A stretch of DNA of 64,000 nt from Engraulis encrasicolus (GCF_034702125.1 NC_085865.1:51811367-51875366), one strand, 5' to 3'; positions 26,049 to 40,100 are shown, counted from the stretch's first letter. The notes: generated from the sequence alone by a model not told the origin. Numbers and translations are program-made.

Positions 26049-26776
26049 CTTTAAGGGAAGCATTGACTTGGACCCCAAAATTCTAAATACTCTGTTCAAT
26101 GTGTTTGAAGCATTTGCGAGATTATTTCCACCATGGACTTGCGCAGAGAACAAGCGCTGAGAGGTTGATCAAAAGATCAAACAAACTACCTGTCCCAATC
26201 GATCATTTAACCATTTGAACCAAATAAGGGCTCAGCACGAAGCAAATTGATTATCGGAAAAGGATGGGAAACTACCATTTGATCACAACATCTCAGGAGA
26301 TGCGTTGTTTCTGGTCTCCCGTAGAGATGAATGGCAAATGCATGTACATCCTTTTTCAGCCGCAAAATTGCCTATTGTCCTGGCCCCGGGCAGTTAATAT
26401 ATGCGTCAATGGAAGGAAGAGTTCAAATTCATATTCTCCCTGCTCACAGTCCACAGACAAAATCTTCCTTTTTATTTCTTACCCAGCGCACAAAGGCAGC
26501 GGTAGCCCAGTACTGAATGAAATAATATGTGACAGCTCCCAGCAGCATGGCCAAGCTCAGCCCATTATCCACTTATCCCACAGCTGAGGCTTCATGCTTT
26601 ACAAGGCGGTGAGATGATCACGGTCTGTCATCAAACTGCTGAATGACTAACTTTACTTTTCTTGCCAACCGTAAAGTTGGGATTTCAACAGACAACAGAT
26701 GATGAGTACAGAATATCGTCAGCTACAATGTATTAATCTATAGAAAACACCACAGCACTATTGAATAATGTGTTCG

Positions 26777-26779
<3 letters not shown>

Positions 26780-26860
<81 letters not shown>
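26780..26860 (+). repeat. (GA)n microsatellite
   Basis: 40 GA units. Confidence 0.99.
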
Positions 26861-26861
<1 letters not shown>

Positions 26862-28130
26862 AAGGCATGCATGATATTTATTGTGTGGCTGTGTAATGAT
26901 GGCATAATATTGCTTGTCTTCCATCCCCCATTGGCAATGCATGCAGTGCACAGAGGCGTGAATTGCATTTAAATAGAGTTTCTTTCTATGTTTTCTTTTC
27001 TTTTTGTTTCATGCTGATTATGCTTAGATACCATAAACTTTGGCAGTTTTATGACAACATATGTGGAAGTTTCCTTGCCATTGTAAAAGGACAAGCCTAA
27101 TATGAACAGTAACTAAAGGAATAGAAGAACACTCTCTGTAGTTGAAGGGAGCATGAATGAACTGTAAATTAGATGCTTTATCATCCCACAATAATCAGAC
27201 ATGAAAAATTGAAATGTGCACTGTTATGGTACATTTTAACTGCATCATGGAGACTTGAATTGGAATAGACCAATTTTGCTGTCTTTTATCCAATTGGCTG
27301 TGCACACTTGATGCAGCTGTCGTTTGTGAAACTTACATGCTTTGCTTTGCATATGGTTAGCACATATTTGCATTCTAAATGGCTCAATAAGTGCTGCACT
27401 CCCTTCCCTTCCCCTCGGCACTGCCTGTGATATGTTTTGAGAAGATGACAAAAACCCAATTTGAAAGGTGTGACTGTTTTACCCACACAGAATCACTCTT
27501 TTTGTGAGTAAGCACGTCTTCGCCAAGTACCCTGCCAGAGGCAAAGTCTGATGAACAGTAAGCATATGTTCCATATACTCCAGATGAAAATCTGCATAAG
27601 ACACACTTACTTTGTTTTGTGTAATTTGAAATCTGTATGATAAGCCAAAGAACACCACATCACTCATATCACACAGTCACTTCAGACCCGAGAGTCAATT
27701 GTGCAGTCCAGACTTTTTTCATGCAAATGCAAAAAGGTAATTTCAAAACGCTCGGCAGCACAGCCTCTTTTATTCCTTTGGTGTTTCTGGCACTGGTTGT
27801 CTGGGGAGATGTTTGCTACATTCGTTCTGTTCTCATGGCCTCTGCTCCGCTTGCTCTGCCAAAAAGCGTCTCATTTTTCATATTCACCATCAGCCACCTG
27901 TGGCTCTCATTGTGCTGCCAGAGCTCAATGGAGTTCACTGGAACTCGCTGGCCCACCTGTGTAATGCACAATGGCCAATTGGAATGGAATAGCTCACCTG
28001 CCAAACAAGATCTCTCTCTCTCTCTGTCTCTCTCTCTGTCTCTTCCATGTTGGCATCCATGTTGGCAAGGAAACCAACCACAACCTCCTTCTACTACCCC
28101 CATTACCCTCCACCTCCTACTCTTCCTTCT
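26861..28130. other. No gene seen
   Basis: Unique-looking, AT-rich. A short CT tract lies at 28011-28042. The 230-codon frame starting at 27637 becomes low-complexity Ser/Leu runs and has no conserved domain. Confidence 0.4.
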
Positions 28131-28134
28131 CAAC

Positions 28135-28235
28135 CTCCTCCTCCTCCTCCTCCTCCTCCTCCACCACCACCACTTCCTCCTCCTCCTCCCACACTCCCTC
28201 CTCCTCCTCCTCCTCCTCCTCCTCCTCCACCAACA
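28135..28235 (+). repeat. (TCC)n trinucleotide array
   Basis: TCC repeats interrupted by accaccacc and cacactcc. Confidence 0.95.
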
Positions 28236-28357
28236 ACAACTCATCTGCCAGTTAGAGCTGCCAAAAGAGCAAAAATGGTCAGTTCACTGTTCTATGCTAA
28301 TACAGGAGATGGTCTGTGAGTGCATCTAATTTGTTTGCATGGCAAAACAAAATGTAC

Positions 28358-28557
28358 GGCCCTGCCGTGGCTCTAGCGGTAGGGCACTGGGCTGCTATGC
28401 ATTCTGGCCCGGGTCGATTCGATGCGTTCGATTCTGGCCCGGGTCATTTGCCGATCCTTCCCCATCCCCATCCCCATCCCCATCCTTCCCCCTATTCATT
28501 TCCTGTCACTCTCTCACTGTCACTGTCAATAAAGTCATAAAAAGACCAAAAAATATC
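28358..28557 (+). mobile_element. tRNA-headed SINE (5' part, interrupted at its tail)
   Basis: Head ggccctgccgtggctctagc with an A-box-like tggctctagcggtaggg and a B-box-like gggtcgattcga, then (CCCCAT)n and the tail tcaataaagtcataaaaaga. Its A-rich tail is split by the element at 28558-30134 and resumes at 30143-30150. The outer target duplication AAAATGTAC is at 28349-28357 and 30151-30159. RNA polymerase III promoter boxes are partly preserved. Confidence 0.8.
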
Positions 28558-30134
28558 GGTAACACTTTATTTTAGGGACACATCTATTAGCACTAATACA
28601 TAAAATATTAATGCATGTGTAAGTAACTTGTAAGGCATGTACTAAGCAAAATAAGACAGTTGTTAAGCATGTATTCACAAATGTCTTGTTCATGCACAAT
28701 AAGGGATTTATTACCAATATAACCTTAGTAAGGACCTAGTAGACCTAGATTTCTATTTATGTGTAAGCAGTAAGGGCCAGAATACAATGTGTATAAGCTC
28801 CTGGTACACTGTGTGAACAAACCCTGAACAGTGTGAAAACAGATGTGGAATAAGGGTCCCTATTCTAAAGTGATGCATTGCTCAGCCCAGATGGCTTAGG
28901 GCCCCCGCACTACCTAGGGCCCCGACTCTACGTCCCCCCCCCCGCAAAGTGTAAGAGCAATTCAGATTCTATTAGTCTCAGTAGGTATGAAGATCTCACT
29001 TATTCTACTCATTATGGTAATGAGTAATTGGAAGCACTACATAGCAAGGATTGGACGTAAAGTTATCAATGACGGTGGGTGGTGAGATGTCATTTTTTCA
29101 TACACCAATTAGTTTTAATTGTAAAAACCCTACAATAAATGCAGAATATAACGATGAGTAATAGTTAGGAAGCGAAACTAAGCTATTCCTTTCTGATAAA
29201 TAAGTTAATGTTTGAGAAACTTAGCTACAAGAAGTGCAGTGCATGATGGGTACGCCCTTAGTCAGAAATGCAATGCATAGCCAATGCGGCAATATTTCTG
29301 TTGTTACGTATATGGCAAATTGTTTGGATAGCAACTAAATTTCACAAGTGAGGGGAGGAGCTAAGGACGTAGGCTCAGAGCTGGGTAGGTTGTCTGTTGG
29401 CCTAGATTGCGTACCCATCATGCACTGCACTTCTTGATGCTAATGTTCTCAAACATTCACTTAATTATCACAAAAGAGTAGTTTAGTTTTGCTTCAAAAC
29501 TATTATTCTAATGTTCTGCATTTATTTTGGTTTTTTTTACAATTAAAACTCAGTGGTACATGAAAAAAAATTACATCTCACCAACCCACCGCCATTGACA
29601 AGTGTATGTTCAATCCTTGCTATATATAGGCTCTTGTTACCTCCCTCTCATTGATATGAATAAGAGAAAACTAGGTGACTCGGCTGGGTAAATATTAATT
29701 ATTTGATATACCCTTACACTTTGTAGATTGGGGGGGCTAGGTAGTGCAGGCCTGGGTGGTGTGGGGGCCCTAGGACTTTGGTAGTGCAGAGGCCCTGAGC
29801 CATCTGGGCTGACCGATGCATCACTTTAGAATAGGGACCCTTATTCTGCATCTGTTTTCACACTGTTCAGGGTTTGTCACACAGTGTGTCGGGAGCTTAT
29901 ACACATTGTATTCTGCCACTTACTACTTACTAATAAATAGAAATATAGGCTTACTGGTCCTTACTAAGGTTATATTAGTAATAAATCCCTAATTGGGCAT
30001 GAACAAGACATTTGTGAATACATGCTTAACAACTGTCTTATTTTGCTTAGTACATGCCTTACAAGTTACTTACACATGCATTAATATTGTATGTATTAGT
30101 GCTAATAGATGTGTCCCTAAAATAAAGTGTTACC
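28558..30134. mobile_element. 1.58-kb foldback element with ~700-bp inverted arms
   Basis: Ends GGTAACACTTTATTTTAGGG and, inverted, the same. An 8-bp target duplication AAAATATC lies at 28550-28557 and 30135-30142. Arms run 28558-29255 and 29409-30134 with moderate divergence around a 153-bp spacer. No transposase remnant is seen. The 8-bp duplication suggests hAT, but almost the whole element is palindrome. It was inserted in a SINE tail. Confidence 0.9.
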
Positions 30135-30142
30135 AAAATATC

Positions 30143-30150
30143 TTTTAAAA
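30143..30150 (+). mobile_element. SINE tail remainder
   Basis: ttttaaaa between the inner element's target duplication and the SINE's own duplication (AAAATGTAC, 30151-30159). Confidence 0.6.
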
Positions 30151-30695
30151 AAAATGTACAGAGGGAGTAACAAGTTACATTTTTAACACCTTACCATTTG
30201 AGAAAAGCAAGCATGACCTATGTGAGATGTAATAGCACTCCTACAACATTGTTGAAATTATTGCTGTAAATAATGCCAATTTGTAACATTATTACGTGAC
30301 TTCACATGAGCGCACAACATTGTAAATTATTCCGATTTTAATTACAGCTTTGCTTCTACAGAAATATATTCATCAAGTTACGTATCAGCAACCGTTAAGT
30401 TTTAACTAAATGTCCTACTGCTCCTCCAAATCTCTTATGTGTGGTTGTAGTACAGAGTTGAAAAGCTATTGCATTTCACCCTCTTTGCATTTAGTTTTAG
30501 TTAGTTTAAGTGGAAGTAGAAATGTAAAATTATTGCAGAGGCTAAGACATACAGTAGTCCTTGAAATGAAGAAGCAGCCACATCTTAAAGCCTCCTCATT
30601 AATCTGACAGGCTTAACAGATGAGCATGGGGGAGCATCTGGAGGGATCAACACCTCTGGACACAAATGCTTAACCTCTCCTCTCCTCTCTCTCTC

Positions 30696-30841
<146 letters not shown>

Positions 30842-30943
30842 CGCCTTCCGCCAGAAATGTCTGCCTGTCAGTGTCAGGGTGAACTGTGTCTCTCTGGCTG
30901 AACACGGGGAGAGCTAAGGGAGATGCAATCACACACAGGCACA

Positions 30944-30945
<2 letters not shown>

Positions 30946-31035
<90 letters not shown>
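30946..31035 (+). repeat. (CA)n microsatellite
   Basis: About 45 units. Confidence 0.98.
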
Positions 31036-31036
<1 letters not shown>

Positions 31037-31159
31037 TCCATTGGGCTTAGCTGAGGAGCTGACCTGTGACCGTCATGTCAAACCATCTGTTCTCAGCCAA
31101 CACTCTGTGAAAAATACATCACAAGTGCACCACAGGATGGGGAGAGGAAGGGTGTCCTG

Positions 31160-31217
31160 ACGCACGCACGCACGCACGCATGCATACGCACGCGCACGCG
31201 CACGCGCACACGCACAG
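31160..31217 (+). repeat. (ACGC)n / CGCACG array
   Basis: Alternating purine-pyrimidine, CpG-containing tract. Confidence 0.9.
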
Positions 31218-31315
31218 ATATCCATTAAGTCAGATATCCATTAAAATAACAAATTGGAGTGGTGCTGACACTTTTGGGTTAGCTGTGGAGATTACAATGC
31301 ATCTCTGGAAGGAAG

Positions 31316-31448
31316 ACAGGCAGGCAGACAGACAGACAGATAGAGAGAGAGAGACAGAGACAGACACAAAGACAGAGACAGAGAGGCAGGCACGCAGACA
31401 GACAGACAGACAGACAGACATACGCACATGCACATACACACACACACA
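31316..31448 (+). repeat. (GACA)n and (GA)n compound array
   Basis: agacagacagacagatagag early and acagacagacagacagacat late, then a short CA run. Confidence 0.93.
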
Positions 31449-31636
31449 TTTCCCCTCTGAGTTTGGCCTGCCTTAAAAATATTCAAAAAAGTGGATTTCA
31501 TGTTGAATACAGGATGTCACACATTTTCTCACATATACATGGCTTCCTATCCATGCAGTCTGCCCACACACACCTCCTTGAATAGCTCTGGTCTGTCCTT
31601 TTTGTTATGTGACTTTTAGACCATTTCCATCTGTGT

Positions 31637-31763
<127 letters not shown>

Positions 31764-32094
31764 TACCATCTTATCTAATTCATAGAATAAATAGCCTCCA
31801 ATATACAGTGCTTATCCTTAGACTCCAACCACTACCATGCATGGGGTCTATTCAATCCAAATATTGCTTTAGTCTGATTCACCCGGAATTTAGCTGAATG
31901 GTGTTTTTAATATACTGTAAGCCCTCCCACTAACAGTATTTTACAATGACTTGACGGCTGATTCCCCCATGTCTTAGTTATGCCCAGAATCAATTCGTTC
32001 AGGAGTTTTGGTGCCCTGAAACTCTGCTTGCTCTTATGGAAACTCTGCCAGTGGGTGAGTGCAAGTATGGCCCAGCTATATTTATATGGCTAAA

Positions 32095-32113
32095 CACACA
32101 CGTACGCACACAT

Positions 32114-32181
<68 letters not shown>

Positions 32182-32183
32182 AC
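32095..32183 (+). repeat. (CA)n microsatellite
   Basis: Perfect from 32114 to 32170, imperfect at the ends. Confidence 0.97.
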
Positions 32184-33239
32184 CAAAGAGAAGGGGGTGG
32201 GTCTGGAGAGAGAGAAAGAGGGGAGATAAAAATGGAAGTTGTGTTTCATATTTTACATTTGGTTTCAGAAAGGACAACTGGCACTGAGCGAGCAGCAGCA
32301 TTATCTAATGTCTCTGGCCAGAGTGCTGGGCCGGGACTTGGGAACACCCGGACCTTGCCCAGGGCATGTCTGTTTGTGTAGGTAAAAGCAGTTCTGTTGT
32401 GTTAATGCTTGTTCGGGCAGGTAGGCGGAGTATTTATGGATTGGATCAGGAAAGTATCGAAACTGTAGCTCATGTATCCAGGGACTGACAGAGTACTGTA
32501 CTTATGTACGCTTATTTGTTTAGGGCAGGGTTAGATATAGGCCTACTGTTTATCTATTTCTGTCCCATTGTTGGCGTGAGCCAGCAGGTGTAAGCATCTT
32601 TATTCACAGTAGCCCACAACATCTTTGGGTAGCACTCTATTTTAACGGGCTGTTTACAGTGTACTTGTGCAATAGACACATTGTAATAACTGAAGTATAA
32701 TAAATACAACTGTAGTGCAGGGCCAGTAAAGGATGCATCGTAGGCTTGTTAGCCTGCTGTCATGCCATGAGTGGGGACTTGAAGTGGGCTCGTAATGGAG
32801 ATGTGTATGCAAATGATATTGGGCAAGACCCCCTATAGAGGAGATGTGATGTGAGCAGCGCAGTGCTATTAGTAAAGTGAAGGAGAGTAGAGGAGGCAGG
32901 TGAAGCTGGAGTGCAGACTTTGTCAAGCAGGAACCAATTAATTTCATTTCATTGGCTGACATTTGTGACATAATTAGCAGGTGTATGAAGGTATCAATCA
33001 TTCCTTTCATTTGGGCTTCAGACATCCATTCAGACCATTGTGCTTCCATTCAAATTTGGAACTGGCTTTTTTCTTTAAGTACAGGGTATTGGGAGGGAAA
33101 GTGGAAAACAGCGATGCTAGCGGTTACGTTCCAAGCACCTTATTGAAACTCCCATAGACGAGTTTTTTTTTTTAAATCCCACAAAAGATATGACGCTGAA
33201 TTTGCACACCAGACACATGTTTCAGCTTACACAATTGGA
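32184..33239. other. No gene seen; one possible transposon end
   Basis: At about 32628 ggtagcactctattttaacg resembles ends of the ggtaacactttattttag kind, but no partner end was found. Confidence 0.35.
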
Positions 33240-33247
33240 TGAACTAC

Positions 33248-33666
33248 TAGTGGTGTGGATCGGCATTGCCCTAACGATCCGATTCGATCACGATTCGGGA
33301 GGTAGTAGATCCGATTCGATTCTATTAGATCCAATCCGATCTGATCCAATCCGATTCAATTCTACAATGCATTGCAATGCATTACATTTCTACTGAACGC
33401 AAAGCAAATGTTTAATCAGCCATGATGAGGCAATACAAGTAGTCCAACAATTTATTGGCTGTTTTCTGTATCAGTCTGTATCAGTCTTGCAATGTTTTGA
33501 AGTGCTTTTATTTAATTTAACATTCATTTGCTCCCAAAATATCCATAGAAGTAATTGAAACGTAAAAAAATTGCCCGATCGATTCTGGAACTTGCCGGAT
33601 CGATTCTGGATCGTCCATTCCCCGCATCGATTCGGATCGCCGAATCGATCATTGTTGACACCACTA
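33248..33666. mobile_element. 419-bp non-autonomous hAT-type element
   Basis: Perfect 8-bp target duplication TGAACTAC at 33240-33247 and 33667-33674. Termini TAGTGGTGT and ACACCACTA. Subterminal regions are rich in gatccgattcgat-like repeats in both orientations. No transposase. Confidence 0.92.
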
Positions 33667-33674
33667 TGAACTAC

Positions 33675-34875
33675 TACCTGAAAAAACCCATTCATTTGAT
33701 GCAGAGGCTTGGAACGTTGCCAGCAGGGGGCGATGAGATTACTTTCCCTCCCAATAGTCTTGTCTTGGCGAAATGCCAGTCAGATGCTTTGATCAAGGCC
33801 ATTTCACACATGGATGAGGGTAGATGAGCCCACCAACATTCTTGATGCAAATATGAGATTCAAATTGGGTCACATCAGCCATCAGCAATAGGTCACATTT
33901 GTCCATTTATTCTAGAGTTAGAATTAGGATTTAGGTTTACATTTTAGTTCCATGGTCTAAACGATTTAGTGTTTTGCTGGTTTGGTTGTTTACTGATTGC
34001 TTCATTAATTAAAATCATTTTAGAATTGCAATGCTTATTTATCTATCTACAATATACCAGTAGTGAATACATTGAATTTACTGTATATTGAAGACATCAG
34101 TGTGGTAACAGAAATCAATATAGGATCGTTTACACTTAGTAAAGAAGAGTGAAATTGTAAGGACGATTAATCAAAGCTGTGTGCAACTGGACAAATCAGC
34201 TTGTCATCTCTGTGTGCTTTGCACAATACAGACTGACGCAAACTCATGCAACCCCCTCGTAGCCATAGGGAACATAAATGAACATGGTTCTATAGTACAG
34301 GTCAGTGCCCCTTTGGTGAAACTCTTTATGAACTCTTCATCCCTGACGGGTTATGCAAATGAAACAACACAGTGCAGCGGTCTATTGAGAAACCGTTTGA
34401 ATGTCACCAGCCCATTGAGGTAAACGCAATACAATGAACTGACTGAATGAAATGAAAAATGATTTATTTGCCTTGGATTTGATAAGCAAGACGGTGTCTT
34501 GCTAACAGTTCATTTGCATGGTCATTAAATAATATGTAGGCAGTACTCTGTGTATTGAATTCACAATAAACAGTGCCACGTAAAGTTATTTGAACATGGT
34601 TAAATGTTTATGTTTACTTTCCTCATGCTCAACAGCTACAGTATATTCATGTGGGCCTATTTTTTTAATATGTAAGGGACGTTTTTTGTTCTTCTTTGTA
34701 TTGGATGCACAGTGTTCTGGTAAAATTATCCTGCATTCATCGAGTTTCTTTTTATAATGCATTGATAGCTACAGTATACAGTTTATGTTTCATGTGGTGG
34801 TGGTATGTCCTGAAATGTTGTTTTTTGCCATAATTGCATTTGATGTGAAGCGTGAAATGTCGACATATTGAAAAA

Positions 34876-34877
<2 letters not shown>
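33675..34877. other. No gene seen
   Basis: AT-rich unique-looking sequence without recognisable exons or repeats. Confidence 0.4.

Positions 34878-34964
<87 letters not shown>
34878..34964 (+). repeat. (GT)n microsatellite
   Basis: About 43 units. Confidence 0.99.
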
Positions 34965-34965
<1 letters not shown>

Positions 34966-35529
34966 ATGTCCGTGTGCATGTTTTCTTAGATCCCATTTTT
35001 AGCAGACCCTGGGGAAAATGCAAAGCTCTTGTTGAGAGGAGGTGTTGTCAACCTCTAGTTCTTCCAGCAGTTAAGCTAGAGTGTGTCAGAGTTGTGTTTC
35101 GTGCTGAATTCGCTTTGAAGGTGTGACAGGCCCGAAGAAGAGCCTTCCTGCGGTGTGGTTCTATACTTTTTATTTTCCCCCTGACGGCATTTCCCGTACC
35201 TCTTCGGCCTTCATCTGCTTATTTTTCTTTTTTCCACACATCACCATTGCCAGTATATCTTTCTGTCCTCCTGGTGGTCTGGAATCATTCCACAGTGTTC
35301 CATATGGGGCTTGTGCTCCAGAAATAGGCATTGCTGAAAGCTACATGTGTTCAGGCAAAAGACAACACACCCACGATGAACTGTAGAGGCACATTTACAC
35401 ATTACACAAGTATATGGGTTCAAGGTGAAGTACACAACAACCCACCCACAGATTATCATGAACTTAAACTGGAAGTACTGTTTGGTCTCTTGTATGTGTA
35501 ACTGTAAGGTAAGTGTGCATATATATCAC

Positions 35530-37062
35530 TGATTCTTGAGAAAGTGGCTAAAACAGGTTGTAATGTTGACAGAAAAAAACAAAGTGAATTACAAAATTAT
35601 ATGGTATATCCTTGTAGACTAAGGTCTTGGCTTTTCAGAAATGCACAAGGCCAATCTCCCCATTATGTATTTTTTTTCAGAAATCAGGCTTTTCTCCGAT
35701 CATACCTTGTTTTTTGTCAACACCGTCAGACACAATTAAAAGTTATTAAAATTGTATTGATTTGGTTGCATATGTATCTGGAGTTTTTAAGTGATTATGT
35801 GTATTTTTTGGTTCACACATATGCCTTTAAATGTTGAATATGTACCGTCATACCATGCTTACTTAACGCCTAAATACAACAAACATTTTTTTGTAATTTC
35901 ACAAATATTCGTGTAGGCTTAAATTGGCTATTACTTTGATATTTCAACAACTCCTAAGGAAAATGTTGTAAGCACATTCCTTTAAAATGTCCAAAACTCC
36001 TTCTTACGGTGGTGACTTAAGAACTGACAGTGGTGACAGTAATCTGAGAGTGGTGAAAGTGGCCTAATTAGTACCTGCATTTAGCAAAATAAATAGCCCT
36101 CTCAAGTCAATGGCATCTTGCATAAACACTTTATTTTTGTGTGTGCACAGTATGAGCATGTGTTTTTACTTCATTAGTTAGATTATCTAGGAAGTAAGCC
36201 ACTGGTTGTTGAAAATGTGGTAAAAACAGCTTTTAAGTTGTTCAAATCCAACATATAGAGATGTATTATCATAGATGTAGGTCTTGGCTGTGCAGTGAAT
36301 GCATTGGCCAAGCTCCCCATGTTTAACATTTTTCATAAAATGGGCTCTTTCTTGTTTTGTCAACAGCGGCAGACAGAATTAGAAGTAAAAACACATGTTT
36401 ACTGTATTAAAGTGAATTACTTTAACAATTCAACATAACTGTAGATACCTATTGTATGCATATTCTTAAAACATGTCAAAAACACGTAAAACATGTGTTT
36501 TTTGGTGAACTCCATCAGATGTCACCACCGTCAGGTTTTCTGACAAAAAAACCTCCAAATGCACCTCAGTGGTGGCTAGAGTATCATTTTGGATCACAAT
36601 TATTACTAACATGCCTAGTAATGTTTCATTAACCAGCACAATTTAGTAAAATATGGAACAACATGATGAGCAGAACAAAATCTGACGGTGGTGACATCTG
36701 ACGGTGTGAGACAAAAAAACACTCTTTTAAATATTATGCATTGTTTGTTCACATTAGCCATTTCATTTTCGCTCTGTTTCTTGGGTGCTTCATACCTTTT
36801 CTGAAAAAAAATATATTTATTAACATTAATGTAATACAATACTATTAAAACCCCGACGGTGTTGACAGTTTATGGTTGGGACAGTACCAGTGTCCAAACA
36901 AATTAACAAATTGAGGACAAAAGAATAAACTTACAGGAGCTTCAGTGATGGTGAAGTAGGCAGTAGAGCTAAAGGTTTGAAAAGGGGTCCTCAGTAATGA
37001 AAATTACCTTGTGCATACCTGATTTTATTGTCTTTTAGAAAAAATCTGACGGTGGTGACCAA
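35530..37062 (+). repeat. AT-rich block with recurring CTGACGGTGGTGACA-like motif
   Basis: Motif-like copies: 35716 (minus), 36004, 36023, 36044 (weak), 36521 (minus), 36681, 36698 (partial), 36853 and 37045. Two larger modules are also homologous: 35530-35740 and about 36190-36390 share ggtcttggct, tctccccat/agctccccat and ttgtcaacaccgtcagacac/gtcaacagcggcagacagaa, about 660 bp apart. No open frame of note. Family unknown. Confidence 0.6.
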
Positions 37063-39596
37063 TATGCTGGACACATTTTGAGCAATCAGTAAATAATAGT
37101 AAATATTGTTTTACATCCACTATGTGCACATCTGTAGAACCACTTTAATATGGTCTTCCACATCATGGTGATATTGTTCAATTCTGTTGGTGATTTTTGT
37201 ATTTTAAGTCAATTGAAATGATGATGCCAGTCCTTGGGACAGGCGTTTTTACAGGGTGTGGACAGGTTTATAGCCATGAAAAGTAATAAAATTACACTTA
37301 AATATTTCAAACAACTGTGTATTCGTGTGACAGACCCCTTGGCCATTACCTGGGTTCATTTTGTTTGTGAAAATTTAGTTGATTTTCAACAGAATTAATA
37401 TTTTACTGCAGGGACATGTTTTTGCCAGACTTTCAAGAATCAGTGATATATATATATGCCTTGCAAGTCCCACAAACAGAAGGCTTGGACCTACTGGAAT
37501 CTGCACACAATTCAGGCAGTTAAGGCAAGATGCTGCCTTGAAATATGCACTCAAAGTTATACTGCCTCTAGTATGTCATTGAACAGCCATTTCATAGGCG
37601 CAAAGATAACAACAACAGCAATATGAGTTTAAGAAAATAACTACAGAAGCCCCCACCAGTTTAGGCAGACATCTTCAGATATCTACCTTCTTTCACTGTA
37701 AAAATGGTATATTGCACTAAAGTGTTTGCACTGCCATTGTTTGAGTCTGGGATGAAAGAACATATTTTTTGTCACCCTAAATCCTTGTGCAAATGTAGCC
37801 TAACAAGCTCTTCTCTGTTATCCAGACATGAAGTCAAGTGCTGACTGATGTGAAAATTTGCCTGGAGTATCAGGTTAGACTCCTGCAGTGAATGCTGATT
37901 AGACTTGTCCATTAAAAGCATTTGTGTTTAAAATTCCTAATACATCATCCTTGGCAGCTACAGTGTCATCTGTACTGTGTTCTATTACTTTTTCAATCAC
38001 AATGTTTGAACGGATGACAAGGAAGTCTTCCTGTGTACCATTGCATGGGCTGTTTTATCACAAGGCTGCAGTGTGCAAACTCACCTACACAAATACTTCC
38101 AGAGTTGCTGTGTTCACAGGACTGAACTATGGAGAGAGATGGTGTGGGCTGCAGCTGCAGATATCTTAATCCAAAAACAGCCACTGGCAGATCAAAAAGT
38201 AAAGTAAAGGGAGATCATCTAAAAAAAGACACCACCACATTACATGTTTTAATGACTCTGGGATTCAAATAGGAATACAGCACTGTAGCATCTTGATGAC
38301 ACCAGACATCTTCATCCTTGTTTTTTTTTTTTTTTTTTAAACAAAATGTGCAAGTCTATTTGACACAGTGTACAGACAGATTTCATTTGACCTTTTCCCA
38401 ACAAGTAAGCACGTACGTACATCTTCAATCTATGTACATCTTCACCAGGGCTCTAAATTAACTTTTTTTTCATTACCAGCCAAAATGACTACTGTATGGT
38501 AACAGTCTAACAAGCCAAACCGAACCATCAGAGATACTGTTGCTAAGCAAACACTGCATCATGCTCACAGCTGTCAAGATTATAAAAAAGACATTTAATT
38601 AGGATCTCAGTAATTGTTGGCGGGTCAGGTGTACGTGTGTGCATGCATTCGTGTGCGCGTGCATGTGGGTGTGTATTGCCGTTCCATTAACTCTGTGCTG
38701 TTTGTGATGGTGCCTGCAGACAAGAGTCAGTGTGAGAGCCATCCGCTGTGGTTAACACCAAGAGACGTGTGTCGGGCTTGGAGGGAGAGAGAAGGAGAGA
38801 CACTGAAGCAGTGGGTCTTTATCATGCAGGTTCTGATGCCTAGCTGCAGAAATCAAGCTGAGAGACACACACACAAACACAGAGGGAGAAGGAGAAGGAA
38901 AGGAAGAGAGAAACGGGGACTGAAGGAGAGAGTTATACTGATGTCTGTGACGTACAGCTCCCTGATATCAAGCCCTCCAAACCCCACCCCATTTAACCAT
39001 CACGAGACCAGACCAGGGCTCAATATCCCACCAGGACACTTGAAACGGATCAGTGGAGATCTGAGATGATATGCTGTTGAAATATGTGGCACCGAGTTGA
39101 GCTGAGCTGAGCATCCGGAAACTTCTCTGGGGGGCTCGGTAATAGAGCAATCGCTCGAGAGGTCTGATAAGTGAGATTAAAAGAAGACAGAGGCGGTGTC
39201 GAAGAAGTGAGGGAGGGGGATTGAAGAATTCTCTCCCTCCCCTTCTCTTCCTGACATTAATCTTTTTTTCAGTTTCTTCATCTTTTCTCAAATTTTCATT
39301 CTCTTTGGTTCTCATCAGCACAGGAGTCGTTCACACTTTCCATCAATATGTTTTGCTTTGTGTTGACCTCTCTCAAATTATTTACAAAAAAAAAAACTTT
39401 TATTACTTTCTGAAAAACACTTCTCCTTTTTAGTCACAGGTCAGTAAGCCTGTACATGTTCCATCTCTAAGACGTGTAAGAGAATGCAGTGCGTGGGAGA
39501 CACATTCACTCTGGGGAAATGCAGTGAAATACATCAGAGAGGGCAACAGGAATTGGTACAGAGGAACTGGATTTCTTGATGTAATATCACTCGCTA

Positions 39597-39599
<3 letters not shown>
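37063..39599. other. No gene seen
   Basis: Holds a T17-18 run near 38321 and a purine-rich stretch near 38880. The 151-codon frame at 38614-39069 shows no domain I recognise. Confidence 0.4.

Positions 39600-39659
<60 letters not shown>
39600..39659 (+). repeat. (CT)n microsatellite
   Basis: About 28 units with one ttt interruption. Confidence 0.97.
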
Positions 39660-40100
39660 AATGACAGAACACAACTCAACTATACCCTCACTCCATTTTT
39701 AATCAGTTTACCCAGGAGTGAGTGAGCAGGATTGGCAGCAAGGTTTAATTACTTCTGAAATAACCTTAATCCAGTTTTTCAATGGTCCAGCCCAGACATT
39801 TGTTAGAAGGTCACTCAAAAAAATGGAACACACACACACAGGCTCATTTTTCTTTCGGCTCCCATTTTACCCACTAGAAACAAAATATAAAATTTCATTG
39901 ACCCTCTAAACTATTAACCTTAAACCCAAAACTTTTCCATATCAAATTACACAAGCTGAAGAACTATGAGTAATTGGCATGGCTCATAAAAACAAATGAC
40001 AAGCTGTCCATCTTTCTCTCTTTTTGCTCTGTGTGAGGTGAGTGGCACTGAAGAAGTATCGCTTCAAGGCATTATGCAGGCAGCTTGACACATTTTGTGA

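Noticed and set aside
27637..28329. 230-codon + strand frame, the longest in the window
   Set aside because: The second half is Leu/Ser/His low complexity from CT and TCC arrays; the first half shows no domain.
38614..39069. 151-codon + strand frame as an exon
   Set aside because: No homology recognised and composition is purine-rich; no matching splice phase with the cntnap2-like exons.
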